Part shown: in pieces, positions 16,422 to 25,299 of the stretch
Layout of the letters: every line of letters starts with the position of its first letter
Numbering within the stretch: the first letter of the stretch is position 1
From: an uncultured Spartobacteria bacterium
GTDB taxonomy: Bacteria; Verrucomicrobiota; Verrucomicrobiia; Chthoniobacterales; Chthoniobacteraceae
DNA: 64,000 nt
NCBI GenBank assembly: GCA_903882875.1
Contig: CAIRYQ010000089.1
Location: forward strand, 1-64,000
Reading direction: 5' to 3'
The notes under the pieces: generated by a model
The model's database searches: none
The model's input: the letters and a program-made list of their open reading frames with translations, nothing else
What the model was told of the DNA's origin: nothing
Translations under genes and position numbers: made by a program

Positions 16422-18914
16422 CTACTTGTTCACGAAAAGCGGGCTTTCGACAATCTCATGCACGAGCGTGCGCAGACCGCTGCCTTTTGCCTTCACGCTG
16501 GCGGTGAGGCGCGCGACTTCGGTGCGGTCGGCGAAGCGGATGCCTCCGCCGGTCGCGTAGATGATCAGATTTTCCGTCACGCATTTCAGCACATGGTCGC
16601 TTTCGCCGAGCAGCAGCTTTTTGAATTCCGCGATGTTTTGAAATTTTTTTCCTTCGGCGAGTTCGCCGGTGCAGTCCACGGCCGGGCCGAGCTTGTATTC
16701 CCACACCCATCGTCCGTGCAGCCTGCGGTTCGCATTGTCGCCCTTCTCCCGCGAGCGGTAGCGGTCGCGCCAGCCGCCGATTACGTCGAAGCTCTCGAGC
16801 GCAAATCCCGGCGGATCAATCGTGCGGTGGCACGAGGCACACGCCTCGGAATTGCGGTGCTTCGCGAGCTGTTCGCGGATCGTCGTCGCGCCGCGCGTGT
16901 CGGGCTCGATGGTGCCAGCGTCCGCGGGCGGCGGCAGCGGCGGCTTGCCGAGCAGGCGCTTCATCACCCACGCGCCGCGGATCACGGGCGATGTCACGGT
17001 GCCGTTTGCGGTCACTTTCAAAATCGCGGCCTGCGTGAGCAGTCCGCCGCGCGGCGAATCCGCGGGCAATTTCACGCGCTGGAAATTTTCGCCGATCACG
17101 GACGGGATGCCGTAGTGCTCCGCGAGCGGGCGGTTCAGCATGAGCCAGTCGGAGTGGATGAAATTTGCCGTGCTCTCGTCGCGTGCGAGCATCTCGGTGA
17201 AGAACGCCTCCGTCTCGCCGACCATCGAGGTCTTCAGCACTTCGTCGAATTCCGGATAGAGCCGCTGCTCCGGCGTCGTCGCCTCGATGTTCCGCAGATC
17301 GAGCCACTGGCCGGTGAAGTTTTCAACGAATGCGTGCGCCTTCGGACTCGCGAGCATCCGGTCCACCTGCGCACGCAACGTTGCCGGTTGCGCGAGTTTT
17401 TTCGCGGCGGCAAGACCGAGCAGTTCGTCGTCGGGCATCGTGCTCCAGAGAAAATACGAGAGCCGCGAGGCGAGCGCGAAGTCGTCGAGCTTGCCGGGGC
17501 GCTCGTCGAGGATCAGGAATTGCGGCGCGGTGAGCACCGCGCGAAAGCCGACTTCGATCGCGTCCTCGAACGACTTGCCTGCGTCGAGCACGTCCGTCAC
17601 GAGCTTCACGAACGGCTCGGCCTCACCGCCCTCCAGCGGACGCCGGAATGCGCGCTGCGCAAATCGCGCGATCACTTTCTCCGCCGCGTCCTTCGGATTC
17701 TCCGGCTTCAGCGCGAAGGGCACCTTGTGATTTTTCCTCCACACCTGCTTGTTCGGCGGAACGTCCAAGAGCGGGACGTCGCCGAAGAGCCGCTTCGTCC
17801 CCGGCGTCGGCCAGCTCTCCGCGAGCGGCCCCTCGATCTCCGCCCATTGCAGCGCGAGGCCCGCGCCTTTGAAATTTGGCGCGCCGATGCCGTTCACATT
17901 TTTCCCTTCGGCGTCGTAGCCGGTGCCCGTCGGATCGAGGCGCAAAAATTCACCAGCGAGCAGCGGGACGGTCATCTCCGTCACGCGCGGCTTGTCGGGC
18001 GGGATGTCGAAGTAGCCGAGGAAACGGCGCGTGCGGTAGTTGTCCGTGTAGATGCTCATCATCACGTTGCGCCCCGCGGTCTGGTGGCCGTATGCGGAAA
18101 AGCGGATCCGGTAGCGGCCAGACTGCCGGACAGAAAACTGCTTCAGCTCCGGCGACGGATAGCCGCCCGAAAACCACACGATCGCGTCTGGCAATTCCTT
18201 CAGCGACTGATGATGGACGTTCTTCGGATTCTTCGGATCGGGGGTGCCTTCAGCGACCTCGAAGTGCTTCTTCACGCCGGACTCGTCCTTGAACTGGTAA
18301 CGCTTCACCGCGCCGTCTGGCCGAGGGCGGAAGTCCATCGCCTCGGCAATCGCGGCATCCACCGCCTCCAGATATTTCTCGATGTGCAGTTGCGAAATGC
18401 GCAGCCCCTCGGCCACCGTGTCAAAGCCGTGCGACGGCGTGTCGGCTGGCAAAATGTGGCGCATCGGTGTGTCCACGCCGAGCAGATATTGCACGGTGTG
18501 CTCGAACTCCACGCGATTCAGCCGGCGCAGCGCCACGCGTCCCTCGGTGGCTTGCACGGATTTTTCCGCTTTCACAATTCCGCCGCCGATGATTTCCAGT
18601 GCCGCGCGTTTTGCCGCGGCATCCGGGCGCGGCTTTTTCGGCGGCGGCATTTCATCCGCCAGCACGCGATCGAAAACTTTCACCCACTCGGCGCGATCCT
18701 TCTCCGTGTCGAATTTCACCGGCAGTGCGTCGAGATCGAGGCCGCCTTTTTTCTCCGTTGCGTCATGGCAGCCCGTGCAGTGCTTTTCGAGAAATGCCTT
18801 CACGGGCTGCGCGCCATTCCCCGGTTTTGCCGTTGCGGTGGCGGCGTCCGCGCAGTCCAGACAGCAGAGCATCGCGACGGCGAGCAGGGTTAAACGGGAT
18901 CGGCGGTTTGGCAT
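16422..18914 (-). CDS. DUF1592-family cytochrome-type protein (DUF1587/1592/1588/1585)
   Basis: An 830-residue exported protein: signal peptide, then a heme c motif CTGCH at about residue 41 in FLEKHCTGCHDATEKKGGLDL, followed by the multi-domain DUF1587-1595-1592-1588-1585 chain. Seen directly are LRRLNRVEFEHTVQYLLG (DUF1587), ASCHRTIDPPGFALESFD (DUF1588, with a second CxxCH-like site, CASCH) and TGGGIRF near the C-terminus (DUF1585). A jelly-roll carbohydrate-binding-like section lies in the middle. Proteins like this are hallmarks of Planctomycetes and Verrucomicrobia and are suspected to act in polysaccharide breakdown linked to electron transfer. It is the first gene of an operon with DUF1552. 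Confidence 0.92.
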   Translation of the reverse strand: MPNRRSRLTLLAVAMLCCLDCADAATATAKPGNGAQPVKAFLEKHCTGCHDATEKKGGLDLDALPVKFDTEKDRAEWVKVFDRVLADEMPPPKKPRPDAAAKRAALEIIGGGIVKAEKSVQATEGRVALRRLNRVEFEHTVQYLLGVDTPMRHILPADTPSHGFDTVAEGLRISQLHIEKYLEAVDAAIAEAMDFRPRPDGAVKRYQFKDESGVKKHFEVAEGTPDPKNPKNVHHQSLKELPDAIVWFSGGYPSPELKQFSVRQSGRYRIRFSAYGHQTAGRNVMMSIYTDNYRTRRFLGYFDIPPDKPRVTEMTVPLLAGEFLRLDPTGTGYDAEGKNVNGIGAPNFKGAGLALQWAEIEGPLAESWPTPGTKRLFGDVPLLDVPPNKQVWRKNHKVPFALKPENPKDAAEKVIARFAQRAFRRPLEGGEAEPFVKLVTDVLDAGKSFEDAIEVGFRAVLTAPQFLILDERPGKLDDFALASRLSYFLWSTMPDDELLGLAAAKKLAQPATLRAQVDRMLASPKAHAFVENFTGQWLDLRNIEATTPEQRLYPEFDEVLKTSMVGETEAFFTEMLARDESTANFIHSDWLMLNRPLAEHYGIPSVIGENFQRVKLPADSPRGGLLTQAAILKVTANGTVTSPVIRGAWVMKRLLGKPPLPPPADAGTIEPDTRGATTIREQLAKHRNSEACASCHRTIDPPGFALESFDVIGGWRDRYRSREKGDNANRRLHGRWVWEYKLGPAVDCTGELAEGKKFQNIAEFKKLLLGESDHVLKCVTENLIIYATGGGIRFADRTEVARLTASVKAKGSGLRTLVHEIVESPLFVNK

Positions 18915-19029
18915 TCGGACACGTTCAAGCCGGAAAGCGTGGAGTCAATCGGAGGCTCTCTGAAAAAGTTGCGCTGCCCATTTGGCTGTCAGTGTGCTGC
19001 GACAGCATCGCGCGACATTGGAAAGCCGC

Positions 19030-20415
19030 CTATGTTGCCTTCAGCACCACGAGCCAGCCTGCGACGGGAGCGGCACCGCTCTTGCGCACGGTGATTTCTT
19101 GAGTGTGGAGTTCGGCCAATCGGTGCGTGCGCGCGAGGCGGCGCACGTAATCAAGCGAATGAGAGAACCGGATTTGCGAATGCAGCACGAAGCCCTCGCC
19201 ATCGTAGCGTTCCAGCGAAAACGCGAGAAGTCCGTCTCTGCGCAACACCCGGGCTGCGGAGTGAAACACGCCGTCCAAGTCGCCGACATAGACAAAGAGG
19301 TCGCCTGCAAGAATCAGGTCGAAGCAATTTTCCCAATCGCGCATTGCTTCAGCAATGTCACCCGTGGCGAGCTTGTCATAGATGCCTCTCGCCGCGGCTT
19401 TGGCTAACATCGCGGGCGACAGGTCCACGCCTGACAAAGTCCTGGCATGCGGACGAAACTGGACGCCGCACAATCCAGTGCCGCAGCCCAGATCGAGGAT
19501 GTCAAACCGTCTTCCCGGTGCGACGGCAAGGACGGCTCCGAGCAGTTGCTCCGGGACATGATAGCCGAGCTTTTCGACGAGATGGGTGTCAAACTCATCC
19601 GCATAGGAGTCGAACAACTTGCGGAGATAGCTTGAGGGAGTGCCTGTCGGCAAACTGTCGCCGGTCAGGGCCGCAAGCACATGCCGCCAGTCGGGAGAAT
19701 CCGGCTTGAGTTCAGTCGCCTTGCGATATGCGGCAATCGCCTCAGCGATCCGGCCCAGTTCTCTCAGCACATGGCCGAGATTTGCAAAGGCATCCGCGTT
19801 ATCGGGCCTTAGTTCGACAGATCTTTGATAGGCAGCGATTGCCTGTTCCGGCTGTCCTTTGGCTTCGAGCGCAACACCGAGATTTTTCCAGACGGCTGCA
19901 AAGCTAGGCGCAAGCTGAAGTGCGTCGCGATAGGCTGCTATTGCTCCGTCATAGTCCCTTTTGTCAAACAGCACATTGCCGAGGTTGCTGTGGGCCTCGG
20001 CATAGCTGGGCATGATGAGAATCGCCTGCCGGAATGCTTCGTTGGCTTCTTCAAAGTTCCCTTTGGCATGAAGGAGGTCGCCGAGATTTTTATGTGCCTC
20101 CGCATAGTCCGGCTTGATGGAGATCGCCTGACGATACGCAGCGATAGCATCATCCGCTTGCCCAACGGATTTCAGCGCAACGCCCAAATTTTTGTGAGCT
20201 TCGGGGTTATCAGGCTTCACGGCGATGGATCGCCGGAACCAATCCATAGCCTCAGCGTGTCTGCCGGTCTGCCCAGCGATGACTCCGAGAAAATGCAAGG
20301 CGTCCGCATGGTGCGGATCGGTCGTTAGTATCTGACGATACACCGCCTCTGCTTCCGAGAGTCGTCCGGCCCGATGCGCAAGCCGTCCAATTTCGAGGGC
20401 TTGATGGGTAGTCAC
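19030..20415 (-). CDS. TPR protein with C-terminal class I methyltransferase
   Basis: A 461-residue fusion. The N-terminal about 245 residues are a run of seven or so tetratricopeptide repeats, with the consensus pattern A-hAYRQAhxhxPDxAEAHKNLG clearly repeated. The C-terminal about 200 residues form an AdoMet methyltransferase: motif I is DILDLGCGTGLCG, followed by GVDLSPAML and LILAGDLFVYV. No signal peptide is present, so it is likely cytosolic. Substrate unknown; TPR-methyltransferase fusions often modify small molecules or partner proteins. Base composition is a little lower in GC than neighbours, suggesting a different history. The gene stands alone. Confidence 0.9.
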   Translation of the reverse strand: MTTHQALEIGRLAHRAGRLSEAEAVYRQILTTDPHHADALHFLGVIAGQTGRHAEAMDWFRRSIAVKPDNPEAHKNLGVALKSVGQADDAIAAYRQAISIKPDYAEAHKNLGDLLHAKGNFEEANEAFRQAILIMPSYAEAHSNLGNVLFDKRDYDGAIAAYRDALQLAPSFAAVWKNLGVALEAKGQPEQAIAAYQRSVELRPDNADAFANLGHVLRELGRIAEAIAAYRKATELKPDSPDWRHVLAALTGDSLPTGTPSSYLRKLFDSYADEFDTHLVEKLGYHVPEQLLGAVLAVAPGRRFDILDLGCGTGLCGVQFRPHARTLSGVDLSPAMLAKAAARGIYDKLATGDIAEAMRDWENCFDLILAGDLFVYVGDLDGVFHSAARVLRRDGLLAFSLERYDGEGFVLHSQIRFSHSLDYVRRLARTHRLAELHTQEITVRKSGAAPVAGWLVVLKAT

Positions 20416-20477
20416 AGACTCAATAGCGACGGAGCATCCATGTCAGGTGTCGGGATGCCCGACTGGCTGCCATGAGA

Positions 20478-21698
20478 CTACTTTTTCCGCACGTCGTAGC
20501 AGAGCAGCACGTCTTGATCGCGAAGGTATAGCTTGCCATTGGCAATCACCGGGTGCGGCCAGCTATTTTTGGTGCTGCGCTCGGGCTGTTCGAAGCGGCC
20601 TTTCTCTTTGTAGCCGTCGGGTGTCGCCTCAATGAGCGCGACCAATCCCTTGCCTCCTTCGCTGCGGCAGTAGAAATGGCCGTCGGCGTAACCGATCGAG
20701 CCTTTGCCGACTCCTTTTTCATTCCATTTCATATCACCGGTCTTGAATTCCTGGCAGACCCATCCCTTGCTGTCGGAAAAGCCGTAAACGTAGTCGCCCA
20801 AGAGGATCACGCCGCCGTGGTGGTTGGCCATGTTCTTATTGGCGTAGAGTTCCTCGGTCTTAAAGCCGGTGCCGTCCTTTGTGATCTTGAAGGCATTGCA
20901 ACCAACGCCGTAACCCGAAGTCACATAGACTTCATTGTTGGCATAGATCGGTGTGGTGATAACAGCGGTCGCACCTTTGCGCTCCGCGCGCCAGAGCAGT
21001 TTTCCGGTTGCGGCGTCCACGCCTGCGACGCTCTCGGCGGTGAGTTGGATGTATTGATGCACGCCATTGATGTCCGCTGGGACGAGCGAGGAGTATTGCG
21101 CGCCGTCGGTGAACTCCGTGCTCTGCCATAGCAGCGAGCCGGTCTTTTTATCGAGCGCGACGATCGCGCCTTTCTTTCCGCCGGGAGTGAAGAGCACGAG
21201 ATTGCCATCCACGAGCGGCGACTCGGTGTAATTCCATCCGGAATATTTTCCGCCGAAGTCGGTGCCGAGATTTTTGCGCCAGCGTTCCTTGCCGGTCGCG
21301 GCGTCGAGGCAGACGAAATCGCCGAACTGCCCGAGCGCATAAACGGAGTCGCTGTCCACGGTCGGAGTGCAGCGCGGGCCCTCGTAGTTTCCGCCCGGCT
21401 TGCCGAGTATGGGCGAGACCCAGAGCGGCGCGCCGCTTTTCTCCTCGAAGGCGCGCACGGCGCTGCCCTCGGGCGTGTCGCCCATCGTGAAGACGCGGCC
21501 ATTTGCCACGGAGACGCTCGAGTAGCCGGAGCCGCAGCCGGTGGTCTTCCATACGAGTTCGGGGCCGCCAGCGGGCCATTCGGTGAGCAGGTTTTTCTCG
21601 GTGCTGATGTCGTCGCGCTTCGGCCCGCGCCACGTGGGCCAGTCAGCGGCGGAGGCGATGGATACGAGTGCGGTGAGGGCAAGGAGGGTGCGTTTCAT
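20478..21698 (-). CDS. Exported PQQ-like beta-propeller protein
   Basis: A 406-residue protein with a short signal peptide (MKRTLLALTALVSIASA). The mature part is a beta-propeller of the PQQ-binding-like type: repeated blade endings such as LDAATGKERWRKNL, LDKKTGSLLWQST and VDAATGKLLWRAERKG. WPTWRGPKRDD right after the signal is typical of this family in the phylum. No catalytic dehydrogenase residues were identified, so it may be structural or a scaffold rather than a quinoprotein enzyme. The longer frame upstream to 22019 is rejected because the signal peptide starts at 21698. Confidence 0.88.
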   Translation of the reverse strand: MKRTLLALTALVSIASAADWPTWRGPKRDDISTEKNLLTEWPAGGPELVWKTTGCGSGYSSVSVANGRVFTMGDTPEGSAVRAFEEKSGAPLWVSPILGKPGGNYEGPRCTPTVDSDSVYALGQFGDFVCLDAATGKERWRKNLGTDFGGKYSGWNYTESPLVDGNLVLFTPGGKKGAIVALDKKTGSLLWQSTEFTDGAQYSSLVPADINGVHQYIQLTAESVAGVDAATGKLLWRAERKGATAVITTPIYANNEVYVTSGYGVGCNAFKITKDGTGFKTEELYANKNMANHHGGVILLGDYVYGFSDSKGWVCQEFKTGDMKWNEKGVGKGSIGYADGHFYCRSEGGKGLVALIEATPDGYKEKGRFEQPERSTKNSWPHPVIANGKLYLRDQDVLLCYDVRKK

Positions 21699-21802
21699 GG
21701 GTGTGGAAAAAGTGGAGTGCTGCGGAGAATGGGATGACTGTGTTTGTCGTGCGATCGTAGGAAAAATGTCAGCCCGTCTCCGGCCGTCGTCGGCCAAGTG
21801 GA

Positions 21803-23053
21803 TCAGCCGATGAAGAGCGGGCGCATGTGGCGCTCGTAAATGTTTTCGGCGACGTTCTTCGCGACGATGGATTCGTTCGCCTTCAGCAAGTCCGTGTAGC
21901 GCGTGCCGGCTTTGGCAGCGAGCTTGAAGGAGACGTGCAGGAGCTGGCGCATGTGGATGTTCAACTCGGGATGGCCGGGGATGTGGCGGATGGCGTTCGC
22001 GAGCTGCGTGCCGGTCCATGCGTTCACGGTCTCGGCGCTGGGAAGGTTCGACTTATCAATGTCAATCACGCTCGCGTACGGCGCGCACAATTCGTCCACA
22101 TGCGCGAGGGCGTATGCGTAAATTTCCTTGCCGAGCGCGAGGCCGTCGCCGCCCGCTTCGGCGAGGCCGATGAGTTCTTCGAGCCACGTCGTGCCCGCGG
22201 TCTTGATGTGCAGGCCCGCGCCGAATTTCGGCAGCGTGCGGCGGATGATCGGGTAGAGCGAAAATTTGTCGCTGCCACTGTGGACGCTCAGCTTGAGGTT
22301 CGCAGGCAGACCGTAGCGCGCGATGGCGAATGCGATCACCGCGAGGTCGTCGTGGAATTCCTTTTCGAACTGCACGAGGTCGCCGACATAGTCCACGCCC
22401 TTGTTGAAGCGGCCCGTGAATTTCGGCGCGATGGTCTGCGCGCGGATTTTTTCATCGGCGATCGCGGCGAGGATTACGAGCAGTTCGGGCGGAGTCTGCG
22501 GCGCGTCAGTTTCATCCATCGAGACTTCGGCGATGAAATTGTCCTCGCCCTTTTTCGTCGCGATGTGGCGGTAAATTTTTCCGGCGTCCTGCACGGCGAG
22601 GAGATATTTCGAGACGATGCGCTCGATGTCCGCGCGAGTGGTTGTGAAGGGCGTCGCGATTTCCGGGATGGAGATGGTGCCGATGAGTTCCGGGTGGCGA
22701 TCCACGAAAGCTTTCACGTCTTCCGCAGCGGCGGGCTTGCCGATCGAGTCGGCGACATCGAGCGTGAAAAAATCGGAGCAGGGGAGAAAGCGATCCACCG
22801 TTTCGAGCCGGATGTGATCCGCGTCCACATGCCAGCCATCCTTCCAACCGAGCGCAGCGACCGCGGCCTTGCCGGCGTCGAACACACTCTGCGGCTCGGA
22901 GCCGACGAAGGTGTGCTCGCGGTTCGATTTGTTCCAGACCGGCGCAATCTTCACGCCGTCCGAGGCGAGTTTCTGAAATGCGGCGAGCTGTGACTTTGCC
23001 TGATGCGCAAAACGATCGCCGACGCCGAAGGAAAATTTTTCGAGGATGAGCAT
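21803..23053 (-). CDS. Tagaturonate epimerase (UxaE) family protein
   Basis: A 416-residue TIM-barrel protein resembling the UxaE family, which interconverts tagaturonate and fructuronate in uronate catabolism. Motifs recalled for the family are seen: LSVHSGSDKFSLYP, LHIKTAGTTWLEE, and QLLHVSFKLAAKAGTRY near the C-terminus. The N-terminal half includes WHVDADHIRLETVDRFL, with possible metal-ligand residues. It is cytosolic, without a signal peptide. The start at 23053 fits the family; the frame continues upstream into an inverted repeat and is rejected there. A divergent paralogue is encoded at 39668-40858. Confidence 0.85.
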   Translation of the reverse strand: MLILEKFSFGVGDRFAHQAKSQLAAFQKLASDGVKIAPVWNKSNREHTFVGSEPQSVFDAGKAAVAALGWKDGWHVDADHIRLETVDRFLPCSDFFTLDVADSIGKPAAAEDVKAFVDRHPELIGTISIPEIATPFTTTRADIERIVSKYLLAVQDAGKIYRHIATKKGEDNFIAEVSMDETDAPQTPPELLVILAAIADEKIRAQTIAPKFTGRFNKGVDYVGDLVQFEKEFHDDLAVIAFAIARYGLPANLKLSVHSGSDKFSLYPIIRRTLPKFGAGLHIKTAGTTWLEELIGLAEAGGDGLALGKEIYAYALAHVDELCAPYASVIDIDKSNLPSAETVNAWTGTQLANAIRHIPGHPELNIHMRQLLHVSFKLAAKAGTRYTDLLKANESIVAKNVAENIYERHMRPLFIG

Positions 23054-23116
23054 GAGGGCGCGGAGGGTAGCGGCGGCGTTTGTCCGCACGCAAGAGCAAC
23101 GAGGAATTTGAGGGAT

Positions 23117-23226
23117 GGGAATTGCAAATTGGCGATTGCCAAATTGCAGATTGAAAATTTGCGTGTCAGCGCGTGGCGGGCAGCAATTTGCAATGCGCAA
23201 TGCCAGATTCTCAATTTGCAATTCCC
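23117..23226. repeat. AT-rich inverted repeat with 15-bp perfect arms
   Basis: GGGAATTGCAAATTG at 23117-23131 is the exact reverse complement of 23212-23226. Between the arms the sequence is filled with related phrases such as GATTGCCAAATTGC and GCAATTTGCAATGCGC, giving a partly paired, AT-rich structure in otherwise GC-rich DNA. It lies between the shc stop and the upstream end of the UxaE gene. Confidence 0.85.
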
Positions 23227-23272
23227 TCCGCCGAGGCGCGGTTTTGAGAATGATCGCGCAGTGCGCGGCAAA

Positions 23273-25276
23273 TCAGTCCCGCTTCAGCGCGCCGATGGCC
23301 GTGGCGTAGTGCGCGAGCGCCATGAGCGGCCAGTTGTTCCGGTACATGTCGTATTTCAAATAGAATACGCACGGAAACCCGGTGCCGGTCGTCTCGGGCT
23401 CGGGCCATGAGCCGTCGGCATTTTGCCTTGCGATGAGGAACTCGATGCCGCGGCGGATGCTGTCGCAGTCGAACGCGGCGGGACGCGAGCCGTCGGTCGC
23501 GGCGATGAGGCCCATGAGCGCCCACGCGGTCTGCGAGGGCGTGCTCGGGCCGCGGCCTTTCAAAGTCGGATCGTCGTAGCTCGTGCAGGTCTCGCCCCAG
23601 CCGCCGTCGTCGTTCTGGCAGCTCTCGAGCCATTCGCGCGCGCGGACGATCCACGGCTGGCGCATGTCTTCGCCGATGCAGCGCAGGCCGCGCAAAATCT
23701 GCCAGGTGCCATAGACGTAGTTCACGCCCCAGCGGCCGTACCACGAGCCGTCGGAATCCTGCGTGCGCTGGATGAGCTTGATGGCGCGGCGCACGCGCCT
23801 GTCATTGCGCGGGAACCCGATCTTGCCGAGCAGTTCGAGCACGCGGCCGGTGAGGTCGCTGCACGTCGGGTCGAGGATCGCGTTGTGGTCGGCAAAAGGC
23901 ACGTCCTCGAGCCATTTTTTGGTCACGTTTTTGTCGAACGCCGCCCAACCGCCGTCCCTGCACTGGAAGCTCATGAGCCAGCGCAGCGCGCGCTGATAGA
24001 CGGCGGATCGCTCGTCGGCCGGCGGTGCGAGGTGCGTGTTTTTCCGCTCGCTGAAATTTGTGACTCCAAAATCCACGTCCGGCCGCGCGGCGCGCAGGGC
24101 CATGAGAACCATCATCGTGTCATCGGTATCCGGGTAGTAGTCGTTGCGGTACTCGAACGCCCAGCCGCTTGCCTCGGGGTGCGGATTTTGCACCGCCCAG
24201 TCGCCGCGGATGCGGACTTCTTTCGAGAGCAGCCATTTTTCCGAACGCTGGAGCGCGTCGTGTGTCGGCGGCACTCCGCTGTCTGCGAGCGCGATGGTCG
24301 TGATGGCGGTGTCCCATACGGGCGAGAGGCACGGCTGGATGCGGAAGTCCGCCGGGTCGTCCACGAAGAGGCCCTCGAAGTCCCTCTTCGCCTTGGCGAG
24401 AACCGGGTGGCTGTTCGAGTAGCCGAGCGCCTTGAGCGCGAGGATCGAGTTCAGCATCGCGGGGAAGATAGCGCCGAGCCCGTCGCTGCCCTCGCCGATG
24501 TGTTCGAGCAGCCACGCCTCGCATTTGCGCAGCGCGCGCCTGCGGAGCGGCTTGATTTGGAAAGGGCGCAGCCGCTTCAGCAGGCGGTCGCAGCAGAGGA
24601 AAAAGTTCGGCCACGAAAGGCGCGGCTTGCGCCAGCGCGGGCGCAGATCCGCCTGCTCGGATCCGGCGGGGTAGAGTTCGTGCAACGCAACTTCCGACGG
24701 CAGGTGGCGCGTGGGCTGGAAGTGGTTCAGGATCGCCAGCGGGATGAGCATCGCGCGCGTCCACGAGCTCATCTGGTAGATATTGAAGAAAAGCCACTTT
24801 GGAAAAAGCAGCATCTCCGGCGGGACCGTGGGCAGATATTTCCACGGGAACTGGCCGAGAAGCGCGAGGTAGAGCTTCGAGTACGTGTTCATTCGCGGGA
24901 TGCCGCCGAGGCGGATCGCTGCGGCGCGGGCCTCGTGCATCCACGGGAGATTCGGCGCGTGGCCGGCGAGTTTCAGTGCGAAGTAGGCCTTGACGGTCGC
25001 GTTGATTTCACTCGGGCCATTTTCGTAAATGTTCCAGCCGCCATCGGGAAGCTGGCGGCGGCGGATGTGCGCGACGCATTTTTCCTGGAGCACCGGATCC
25101 ACCTCGTTTGCCCAGTGCATGTAGGCGATGTAGTCGCTCACGAGCGTGGAATCCACGATCAGCTCGCCGCACCAGTGGCCGTCCCCGTGCTGGAGCCGAA
25201 AGAGATTTGCCTGCGCGCGAAGGATCGCGTCCTGAAGCGGATCGCGCTCGGTCTGCGAAAAAGTCTCTGTGATCAT
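23273..25276 (-). CDS. shc: Squalene-hopene cyclase
   Basis: A 667-residue terpene cyclase that folds squalene into hopene, the first hopanoid. The catalytic DXDD motif reads D383-T-D-D386 in YYPDTDDTMM, close to the usual position. Several QW-type repeats are visible (QDSDGSWYGRWG, QNDDGGWGE, QNADGSWPEPE). A membrane-facing hydrophobic segment is present as in other cyclases. The start at 25276 opens on MITETFSQTE; the frame further upstream is a shadow of hpnH. The hpnH gene ends 23 bases before this start, so the two are almost certainly one operon for hopanoid synthesis and side-chain addition. Confidence 0.95.
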   Translation of the reverse strand: MITETFSQTERDPLQDAILRAQANLFRLQHGDGHWCGELIVDSTLVSDYIAYMHWANEVDPVLQEKCVAHIRRRQLPDGGWNIYENGPSEINATVKAYFALKLAGHAPNLPWMHEARAAAIRLGGIPRMNTYSKLYLALLGQFPWKYLPTVPPEMLLFPKWLFFNIYQMSSWTRAMLIPLAILNHFQPTRHLPSEVALHELYPAGSEQADLRPRWRKPRLSWPNFFLCCDRLLKRLRPFQIKPLRRRALRKCEAWLLEHIGEGSDGLGAIFPAMLNSILALKALGYSNSHPVLAKAKRDFEGLFVDDPADFRIQPCLSPVWDTAITTIALADSGVPPTHDALQRSEKWLLSKEVRIRGDWAVQNPHPEASGWAFEYRNDYYPDTDDTMMVLMALRAARPDVDFGVTNFSERKNTHLAPPADERSAVYQRALRWLMSFQCRDGGWAAFDKNVTKKWLEDVPFADHNAILDPTCSDLTGRVLELLGKIGFPRNDRRVRRAIKLIQRTQDSDGSWYGRWGVNYVYGTWQILRGLRCIGEDMRQPWIVRAREWLESCQNDDGGWGETCTSYDDPTLKGRGPSTPSQTAWALMGLIAATDGSRPAAFDCDSIRRGIEFLIARQNADGSWPEPETTGTGFPCVFYLKYDMYRNNWPLMALAHYATAIGALKRD

Positions 25277-25299
25277 CGGACGCTGCCGAGGCTTGGGAT

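Noticed and set aside
15429-18893. A 1154-codon plus-strand frame opposite DUF1552 and DUF1592 genes
   Set aside because: Antisense shadow: both minus-strand genes have signals and family motifs, while this frame has a composition rich in Arg, Glu, His and Val without any domain.
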